Shown here piece by piece: positions 58,396 through 64,000 of a stretch of DNA of 64,000 nt. The stretch comes from UBA6168 sp041392505 (lineage in GTDB: Bacteria > Bacteroidota > Bacteroidia > Chitinophagales > Saprospiraceae). Under the pieces are notes generated by a model. That model made no database searches. It was not told the DNA's origin and worked only from the letters and a program-made list of their open reading frames with translations. Position numbers and translations under genes: made by a program. Location: contig JAWKLX010000025.1 of NCBI GenBank assembly GCA_041392505.1, positions 1-64,000 on the forward strand, given 5' to 3'. Within the stretch, counting starts at the first letter, position 1. Every line of letters begins with the position of its first letter.

Positions 58396-58980
58396 ATGCC
58401 GCCCAACAAAAAGAAAAGTCAAAAAAAAGGTAATCAAAAAAACTCCAGCCTAAACTTGGCCACAGCGATCAACCAGTTCTTCATAGATCGCCACCCCATT
58501 TTGAAATTCCTTTTGGGTTTCATTGGGTGCATGGTGCTTTTTTACCTGTTTTATTATTCCGCTTTTTATAAAAATATTTTGGAAGAACCATTCTTGCAAG
58601 CACAAGCGAAGATCAGCAACCTTTTTCTTCGACTGCTGGGTCATGATACAGTAGTTGACCGTGCCATTATTTCCAGCAATGAATTTGCTGTCAACATCAA
58701 AAACGGCTGCGATGGCCTCGAAGCCATTGCTATTTTACTGAGCGGTATTTTGATTTTCCCAGCTTCCATGCGTTTAAAATTACAGGGTATGTTGTGGGGT
58801 GTGGTGACTTTATTTATCCTCAATTTACTGCGGATTGCAGGGCTGTATTTAATTGGCCTTTATTTCTCCCCCACTGTTTTTGAGATCATGCATGTGCAAG
58901 GTGGATTTATTTTGTTCACAATGATTAGTGTGATCCTGTTATTTATTTGGATAAATTGGGCCGTGAAAAAAAGTCAATAA
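58396..58980 (+). CDS. xrtH: Exosortase H (IPTLxxWG-CTERM processing enzyme)
   Basis: The 194-residue integral membrane protein has several transmembrane helices and the exosortase/archaeosortase triad: Cys105 in NGCDGLEA, Arg146 in NLLRIAGLY, and His166 in MHVQGG. The short length and the two neighbouring IPTMSEWG substrates support the XrtH subtype, which processes IPTLxxWG-CTERM proteins. It is predicted to cleave the sorting motif at the inner membrane. The N-terminus is very Lys/Gln-rich. The next gene encodes a likely partner. XrtH assignment rests on context and motif, not on a profile search. Confidence 0.85.
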   Translation: MPPNKKKSQKKGNQKNSSLNLATAINQFFIDRHPILKFLLGFIGCMVLFYLFYYSAFYKNILEEPFLQAQAKISNLFLRLLGHDTVVDRAIISSNEFAVNIKNGCDGLEAIAILLSGILIFPASMRLKLQGMLWGVVTLFILNLLRIAGLYLIGLYFSPTVFEIMHVQGGFILFTMISVILLFIWINWAVKKSQ

Positions 58981-59046
58981 AATTTGTTTAGTGGAAAACG
59001 GTGAGCAATTCTGGTGAATAATATTCCACTTAAAGTCAATTAATTT

Positions 59047-59706
59047 ATGCAGCAAATAATAAAAAGCGCTTTAAAATATTTCGGGATTTTTATCCTTTTA
59101 TATGGCTCATTGACTGCAATCAGCCTCATTCCAGCTGTTGGCTCTGCTTTTAATCATATTTACCGCCAGCCTTCTCAATTGATTTTACAAGCTGTTCTGC
59201 CAAAAGCCTATATCCAATTAAAAAGCGAAAAAAACACACCCGATCTGATCCGGGCCGAATTTGCCTCTAAAGAAAAAGTACAACAACAAATTGAAGAAGC
59301 CAAGAAAACTGGGCAGGCCAAAACGCCGGTTCAGGGCAATAGTTTTGAATTTGGTTTTTATAATTTATTCCTCAGTTTTATCCTCTTCCTATTCGTATTA
59401 ATTTTATTATCGCCATTAAATAAAAAAGAAAAAATCATCAGCATTTTAATTGGCACTTTAATTTTTTATTGCTACTCCGTATTTAAAATGTACCTCGCCT
59501 TATTGAGTCATTTTAATGAACCAGAGATTGCTATTTACCACACAGGAGAAGGCACTTTGAAATTTGCCCAATCCATTTTGTATTACATGAGTTTGGGCAC
59601 CAATATGCTTTTGGTATTAATTATATGGGCTGTTTTTGTTTTTAGGAAAAATAATTGGAATGCACTTTTTGGAGCGCCGGGCTTTATTTTAGGGAATAAA
59701 AAATAA
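59047..59706 (+). CDS. Exosortase-H-associated four-helix membrane protein
   Basis: The 219-residue protein has predicted membrane helices at about 11-33, 103-123, 130-152 and 184-200. The first loop (about 35-100) is hydrophilic and probably periplasmic. No catalytic motif is seen. XrtH genes are commonly followed by a membrane protein of this size. It starts 66 bp after the exosortase stop on the same strand, so co-expression is likely. It may help substrate handling or downstream anchoring; the role is inferred from position. Confidence 0.75.
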   Translation: MQQIIKSALKYFGIFILLYGSLTAISLIPAVGSAFNHIYRQPSQLILQAVLPKAYIQLKSEKNTPDLIRAEFASKEKVQQQIEEAKKTGQAKTPVQGNSFEFGFYNLFLSFILFLFVLILLSPLNKKEKIISILIGTLIFYCYSVFKMYLALLSHFNEPEIAIYHTGEGTLKFAQSILYYMSLGTNMLLVLIIWAVFVFRKNNWNALFGAPGFILGNKK

Positions 59707-59753
59707 AGGCTTTTATATTCGCACTTTATTTATTTTCCAGAATTAATAAAGAT

Positions 59754-60608
59754 TGAAAAAATCGCACCTCCGCCATCTGTTTGGAACTCAACCTCGCCAT
59801 GCTTTGCATCGGCACCTCCGGCGCACTGGGCAGGTATATCGAATTGCCACCACCTTTGACTATTTGGTGGCGGGCACTTTTATTCCATTTTATTTCTCGG
59901 TGGTTTAGTAATACTGGTAAAGCCTCCTTCCAGTAAAATAAAAAAAGTAGAGCCGCAGTTGTATTATCGGTGTGTTGATGACAGTGCATTGGGTAACCTA
60001 TTTTTTTGCGACTGCAATGGTCGAACGTCGCCATCGGCATGTTGTCCCTTTTTACCTACCCGGTGATCACCGCTTTTTTGGAACCACTTTTTTTAAAGAC
60101 AAAGTTTCAATTACGCCATCTCTATTTGGGTAGTTTAATGCTATTGGGTATTTATTTTTTAGCGCCCGATTTTGATTTTAATAATTACATGACATTGGGT
60201 TTGCTCATTGGCCTCTTTTCTGCCGTCGCTTATTCCTTGAGAAATATTCTTTTAAAAACCCAAATAAAAGAAGTTAACAGCACGGTTTTGATGTTCTACC
60301 AAATGGTCGTAATGGTCGTTCTTTTGATGCCCGTCCCGTTTTTTTATGACGGAGAAGGGGTCATTGATTTTATCCCTTACATATTGCTGCTCGCTCTGGT
60401 CACGACCTCCATCGGCCATACGCTATTCTTGAACAGCTTCAAACACTTCTCCGTCAGCACTGCAAGTTTGCTGGGTGGTATGCAGCCGATTTACGGTATT
60501 TTATTGGCGGTTATTTTTTTACATGAAATTCCCAGCGGGCGGAATATGATCGGCGGGGCATTAATTATTTTGGCGGTATTGCTGGAAGGCAGGCGGGTGG
60601 AAAAGTGA
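59754..60608 (+). pseudogene. EamA/DMT-family transporter with disrupted N-terminus
   Basis: The intact part, 60006-60608, codes for the C-terminal two-thirds of a drug/metabolite transporter (helices YPVITAFLEPLFL, MLLGIYFLAP, LLIGLFSAVAYSLRNILL, and a final GGMQPIYGILLAVIFLHE EamA signature). The first helices are readable only by changing frame between 59754 and 60006 (LELNLAMLCIGTSGALGRYI, PPPLTIWWRALL, GVLMTVHWVTYFFALQW). At least two or three indels are needed. An inner-membrane exporter is expected if the frame were restored; the substrate is unknown. The damage may be sequencing error. Confidence 0.75.
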
Positions 60609-60791
60609 ATTTTTCAAATAATTATTTCACTGAAAACAACTATCCACTTCAATTATCATGAAGATTTACACTTCTGATTTCTGATAAATTTAAAGACACC
60701 CAGAATTTTTACTAAATATCAACTTGTCCAAACCCACTTCCCCAAAATAAAATTTGCCCCAAAAACACATTTCAAAAAACTTCAACTCAAA

Positions 60792-60825
60792 TTTTGCTTT
60801 TCCGAAATATTTGCCCTTACCTTTG
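60792..60825 (+). promoter_or_regulatory. Promoter of the ilv operon
   Basis: TTTTGC (60792-60797) and TACCTTTG (60818-60825) are spaced as in the Bacteroidota -33/-7 promoter (21 bases from TTG to TA). The start of transcription would be near 60830, 20 bases before the leader peptide ATG. Confidence 0.75.
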
Positions 60826-60849
60826 CCGCTCATTTTTTTCAAAAATTAA

Positions 60850-60951
60850 ATGAACCACATCAAAGTCAATACAGCCCGTCCCACTAACATAGTGGTCGTC
60901 AATATTATTATTGTGATTCCTGATTCATCGGGAGGCGGCTACTGCTTATGA
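60850..60951 (+). CDS. Branched-chain amino acid attenuator leader peptide
   Basis: The 33-codon frame has the run I-V-V-V-N-I-I-I-V-I at residues 14-23, exactly the valine and isoleucine residues whose synthesis the next genes serve, and ends in GGGYCL. Shortage of Val- or Ile-tRNA would stall the ribosome near 60889-60918. It lies between the promoter and a terminator (60976-61004), the classical leader arrangement. Known E. coli ilv leaders have similar codon runs; this one is not homologous in detail. Confidence 0.85.
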   Translation: MNHIKVNTARPTNIVVVNIIIVIPDSSGGGYCL

Positions 60952-61004
60952 CTTATTTCATAGCGAAACAAAAAAGCCCGTCTCCTGCGAGACGGGCTTT
61001 TTTG
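60929..61004 (+). promoter_or_regulatory. ilv transcription attenuator: antiterminator and terminator
   Basis: Terminator: GCCCGTCTC (60976-60984), loop CTGC, GAGACGGGC (60989-60997), then seven T, preceded by A6. Antiterminator: GGAGGCGG (60931-60938), inside the leader peptide's Gly codons, can pair with CCGTCTCC (60978-60985), with one G-U pair, and would destroy the terminator stem. A ribosome stalled at the Val/Ile codons leaves GGAGGCGG free, so transcription continues into ilvD. A ribosome reaching the stop at 60949-60951 would cover it, allowing termination. Confidence 0.8.
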
Positions 61005-61080
61005 TTTTCTGGTGTAACGGTTTTGGTCAATTGATGTGCCGGCCCGATATACCGAAAACCGTTAAACCTACACACCGACA

Positions 61081-62424
61081 ATGCTTAACAAATACAGCAA
61101 AACAGTTACCCAAGACCCAACCCAACCTGGCGCACAGGCCATGCTTTACGGCATTGGCCTAACCGACGATGATTTGAAAAAGCCACAGGTTGGCATTGCG
61201 AGCATGGGCTGGGAAGGAAATACCTGCAATATGCACCTGAACGACCTGTCCAAAATCGTCAAGCAGGGGGTTTGGGACAACGAACTTGTGGGATTGATTT
61301 TTCATACCATCGGTGTGAGCGACGGCATTTCCAACGGCACTCCGGGCATGCGGTATTCCCTGGTTAGCCGGGACATCATTGCCGATTCTATCGAAACAGT
61401 TTGCGGGGCACAATATTATGACGCACTGATCGCTGTACCCGGTTGCGATAAGAATATGCCCGGCAGCATCATGGCGATGGGACGACTGAACAGGCCAGCA
61501 ATCATGGTGTACGGCGGCACCATCGCCCCGGGACATTACAAGGGCGAAGACCTCAATATCGTCTCAGCATTTGAAGCTTTGGGACAAAAAATCGCAGGCA
61601 ATTTGGACGAAGGCGATTTCAAAGGCATTGTCATGCACAGTTGCCCTGGGCCCGGCGCTTGCGGGGGTATGTACACCGCCAATACCATGTCGTCCGCCAT
61701 TGAGGCGTTGGGCATGAGTTTACCGTATTCCTCCTCCAATCCTGCACTGAGCGAACAGAAAAAACAGGAGTGCATCGATGCAGGTAAGGCCATCCGCCTG
61801 TTGCTCGAAAAGGACATCAAGCCACGGGACATCATGACGAGAAAGGCGTTTGAAAATGCCATTGTCACTCTCATTGCCCTTGGTGGTTCGACCAATGCTG
61901 TGCTGCACCTGATCGCAATGGCCAAATCGGTGGACGTGCATTTGTCGCAAGACGATTTTCAGGAATTGGGGATGAAAACCCCTTTTATCGCTGACCTGAA
62001 ACCAAGCGGCAAGTATCTCATGGAAGATTTGCACAATATCGGCGGGGTGCCCGCTGTGATGAAATATTTACTCGAAAAAAATATGCTCCACGGCGACTGC
62101 CTGACGGTAACGGGGAAAACCATTACAGAGAACCTTGCCAACATTCCACCCTTGAATTTTGACCAACAAAAGATCATTTTCCCCGTTGAAAACCCCATTA
62201 AAAAAACAGGCCACCTGAATATCCTTTACGGCAACCTCGCCACGGAAGGCGCAGTCGCCAAAATCACCGGCAAGGAAGGCGAGCGGTTCAGCGGAACTGC
62301 CAGGGTTTTTGAAGGTGAGCAAGATTTCATCGATGGCGTTTCATCTGGTCGGGTCAAAGCAGGCGATGTCTGCGTGATCCGGTACGTATACCCAAAGGTG
62401 TCCCCGGCATGCCGGAAATGTTGA
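61081..62424 (+). CDS. ilvD: Dihydroxy-acid dehydratase, main part (frameshifted)
   Basis: IlvD dehydrates 2,3-dihydroxy-isovalerate and 2,3-dihydroxy-3-methylvalerate, the third step of valine and isoleucine synthesis, using an Fe-S cluster. The frame shows the cluster and Mg2+ motifs (GWEGNTCNMHL, VPGCDKNMPGS, HSCPGPGACGGMYTANTMS, GGSTNAVLHL). At about 62395 the frame slips: RYVYPK is followed by VSPACRKC and a stop, whereas the next frame continues GVPGMPEMLKPTSA. One missing base in the AAGG run would explain it. With the 62409-62753 piece the enzyme has normal length (about 557 aa). A sequencing error is likely because the gene is central to metabolism. Confidence 0.92.
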   Translation: MLNKYSKTVTQDPTQPGAQAMLYGIGLTDDDLKKPQVGIASMGWEGNTCNMHLNDLSKIVKQGVWDNELVGLIFHTIGVSDGISNGTPGMRYSLVSRDIIADSIETVCGAQYYDALIAVPGCDKNMPGSIMAMGRLNRPAIMVYGGTIAPGHYKGEDLNIVSAFEALGQKIAGNLDEGDFKGIVMHSCPGPGACGGMYTANTMSSAIEALGMSLPYSSSNPALSEQKKQECIDAGKAIRLLLEKDIKPRDIMTRKAFENAIVTLIALGGSTNAVLHLIAMAKSVDVHLSQDDFQELGMKTPFIADLKPSGKYLMEDLHNIGGVPAVMKYLLEKNMLHGDCLTVTGKTITENLANIPPLNFDQQKIIFPVENPIKKTGHLNILYGNLATEGAVAKITGKEGERFSGTARVFEGEQDFIDGVSSGRVKAGDVCVIRYVYPKVSPACRKC

Positions 62425-62753
62425 AGCCTACTTCCGCTATCATCGGAGCTGGTTTAGGCAAAAGCGTAGCACTCATCACGGATGGCCGTTTCAGCGGCGG
62501 GTCTCATGGTTTTGTAGTTGGCCACATTACGCCGGAGGCGCAAGAGGGCGGCAACATCGTCCTTGTCCATGACGACGACATCATTGAAATCGACGCTACC
62601 AAACGGTCAATCAACTTGCTCGTAGATGACGCAACTTTAGCCGCTCGAAGGGCTACTTGGCAGCAACCAGCATTGAAAGCACAGAAAGGTATTTTGTATA
62701 AATACGCCAAATGTGTGAAGACCGCAGCCGATGGCTGCGTGACGGATGAGTAA
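62409..62753 (+). CDS. ilvD: Dihydroxy-acid dehydratase, C-terminal part
   Basis: This frame continues the preceding gene: PEMLKPTSAIIGAGLGKSVALITDGRFSGGSHGFVVGHITPEAQEGG is the conserved C-terminal block of IlvD, including the catalytic-serine region (RFSGGSHG). The ATG at 62409 is an internal methionine, not a true start. It overlaps the first part by 16 bp in another frame. It should be merged with 61081-62424 after sequence correction. Confidence 0.9.
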   Translation: MPEMLKPTSAIIGAGLGKSVALITDGRFSGGSHGFVVGHITPEAQEGGNIVLVHDDDIIEIDATKRSINLLVDDATLAARRATWQQPALKAQKGILYKYAKCVKTAADGCVTDE

Positions 62754-62822
62754 ACCACTAACGATGGAGTTTTTAAACTCCTTCAAGGTGTAAAAAATAA
62801 ACCCTCAAATCTGCTTTTAGAT

Positions 62823-64000
62823 ATGGATTCGCAAACGACAACCACAGCCGCCAAACCGTCGGCTAACGGCCAGCAGGCAACCCAACTTCTTTCGGGTTCG
62901 GAAATTACGCTTCGCACCCTTGTAGGGGAGGGTGTTGATATGGTATTTGGCTACCCCGGTGGGGCCATCATGCCCATTTACGATGCGCTCTATGATTTTG
63001 AAGGAGCGTTGAAACACATCCTAACCCGCCACGAGCAGGGGGCTATCCATGCAGCGCAAGGTTATGCCCGTGCCTCCGGCAAGGTCGGGATCGTTTTTGC
63101 CACCAGCGGCCCAGGGGCAACCAACCTGGTTACCGGATTGGCTGATGCACAGATCGATAGTACGCCGATTGTCTGCATCACTGGGCAGGTTTATGCCAGC
63201 TTGCTCGGCTCCGATGCCTTTCAGGAAACGGATGTTATCAATATCACTGCTCCAGTTACGAAATGGAATTTTCAGGTAACCGATGCCGCAGAAATTCCTG
63301 ACGCCATCGCTAAGGCTTGCTACATCGCCCGCACTGGCCGCCCAGGACCAGTCTTGATTGACATTACCAAAAATGCGCAGTTAGAAAAAACGGAATACGC
63401 TGGTTACAAGCCTTATACACATTTGCGGAGCTACCGACCCAAACCAATCGTGCGCCGAGAATTTGTTGAAGAGGCCGCTAAATTTATCAATGAAGCCAAA
63501 CGCCCATTCGTCCTTTTTGGGCAAGGGGTGATTTTGGGAAATGCCGAGGAAGAGTTTAAAACATTCATCGAAAAATCAGGCATCCCAGCAGCTTGGACGC
63601 TCCTTGGTTTGAGTGCCATACCGACCGATCACCCGCTCAACGTTGGCATGCTGGGCATGCATGGCAACTATGGCCCAAACGTCCTCACCAACGAATGTGA
63701 CGTCCTCATTGCCATCGGCATGCGCTTCGACGACCGCGTGACTGGCCGCCTCGACAAATATGCCAAGCAAGCGAAAGTCATCCATTTTGACATTGACCCA
63801 GCAGAGATCGACAAAAACGTCAAAACGACCGTTGCCGTTTGGGGCGACTGTAAGGAGACCCTTCCAATGCTAACCGAATTAATCGAAGAAAAAACGCATC
63901 AGGCATGGGTTCAGCGATTCAGGGATCACGACGAAATAGAGCAAACCGAACTCATTTTTAACGAACTCAATCCCACCTGCGACGAACTCAGCATGGGCGA
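62823..64000 (+). CDS. ilvB: Acetolactate synthase large subunit, runs off window end
   Basis: ATG 62823 opens a frame that continues to the window end (392 complete codons, no stop). After a 25-residue variable start come the thiamine-diphosphate enzyme blocks: GYPGGAIMPIYDAL, catalytic Glu71 in RHEQGAIHAAQGYARASGKVG, TSGPGATNLVTGLADA, QVYASLLGSDAFQETD, and the central FAD/linker domain LFGQGVILG and MRFDDRVTGRL. The enzyme condenses two pyruvates, or pyruvate with 2-oxobutyrate, as the first step of valine and isoleucine synthesis. It lies 69 bp after ilvD and shares the attenuator at 60850-61004. Confidence 0.96.
   Translation, partial: MDSQTTTTAAKPSANGQQATQLLSGSEITLRTLVGEGVDMVFGYPGGAIMPIYDALYDFEGALKHILTRHEQGAIHAAQGYARASGKVGIVFATSGPGATNLVTGLADAQIDSTPIVCITGQVYASLLGSDAFQETDVINITAPVTKWNFQVTDAAEIPDAIAKACYIARTGRPGPVLIDITKNAQLEKTEYAGYKPYTHLRSYRPKPIVRREFVEEAAKFINEAKRPFVLFGQGVILGNAEEEFKTFIEKSGIPAAWTLLGLSAIPTDHPLNVGMLGMHGNYGPNVLTNECDVLIAIGMRFDDRVTGRLDKYAKQAKVIHFDIDPAEIDKNVKTTVAVWGDCKETLPMLTELIEEKTHQAWVQRFRDHDEIEQTELIFNELNPTCDELSMG

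Noticed and set aside
62380..62430. Programmed frameshift in ilvD
   Set aside because: IlvD is not known to use recoding, and no slippery heptamer with a downstream structure was seen; a missing base in a homopolymer is simpler.

Overview
The window comes from a Bacteroidota chromosome, most likely a Saprospiria/Saprospiraceae (Lewinella/Haliscomenobacter-like) lineage. The sequence evidence is: two type IX secretion (T9SS) C-terminal sorting regions (a type A domain ending the gene at 36480-37406 and a gliding-motility-type C-terminal domain ending the adhesin at 54526); TAnnTTTG-type -7 promoter boxes; weak Shine-Dalgarno usage; very large TPR/histidine-kinase and TPR/class III cyclase proteins; and an IPTLxxWG-CTERM/exosortase H locus. 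No rRNA, tRNA, transposase or CRISPR array was seen.

Layout. 0.2-4.8 kb: three minus-strand genes (double-domain retropepsin-like protease, membrane-spanning TolB/TPR/AraC regulator, lipoprotein cyclase-family hydrolase). 5.0-23.1 kb: a minus-strand signalling island with four class III nucleotide cyclase genes, two TPR histidine kinases, a stand-alone receiver, one unknown secreted protein, and two truncated cyclase 5' ends whose stop codons overlap the next start codon. 23.2-24.6 kb: mgtE on the plus strand, with a C-terminus read out of frame. 24.6-26.1 kb: non-coding, with palindromes, a five-copy dyad tandem repeat and one possible 28-residue membrane peptide. 26.2-33.1 kb: an AT-rich accessory island of plus-strand, cassette-like orphan genes and decayed genes separated by hairpins. 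33.3-36.3 kb: U32 peptidase and a MoxR/CoxD-type ATPase. 36.5-46.1 kb, minus strand: T9SS-sorted protein, hybrid kinase plus FIST sensor, sigma-54 regulator, metK. 47.0-48.3 kb: beta-barrel protein and FAH-family hydrolase. 48.6-54.5 kb: a repeat adhesin split by frameshifts. 54.7-59.7 kb: a compact exosortase H system (two substrates, XrtH, a four-helix membrane partner). 59.7-60.6 kb: a frame-disrupted EamA transporter. 60.8-64.0 kb: the start of a branched-chain amino acid operon (ilvD, ilvB) under a leader-peptide attenuator.

How the genes work together. The 5-22 kb island pairs sensor kinases and receivers with cAMP/cGMP-type cyclases, probably as one or two transcription units (ATGA overlaps and short gaps). 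The 38.9-44.5 kb block resembles a FIST/PAS hybrid kinase feeding a sigma-54 regulator. The exosortase locus is self-contained: secretion signal, beta-rich repeats, IPTMSEWG sorting motif, processing enzyme and accessory membrane protein. Its substrates carry two extra hydrophobic segments after the canonical sorting helix, which is unusual.

Two genome-scale themes stand out. First, palindromic intergenic elements of several families are abundant, and one family is translated in frame inside the ATPase domains of both histidine kinases. Second, single-base indels disrupt several genes between 24 and 63 kb (mgtE end, accessory genes, adhesin, EamA transporter, ilvD). These may be partly sequencing errors, so fragmentation should be read with caution.
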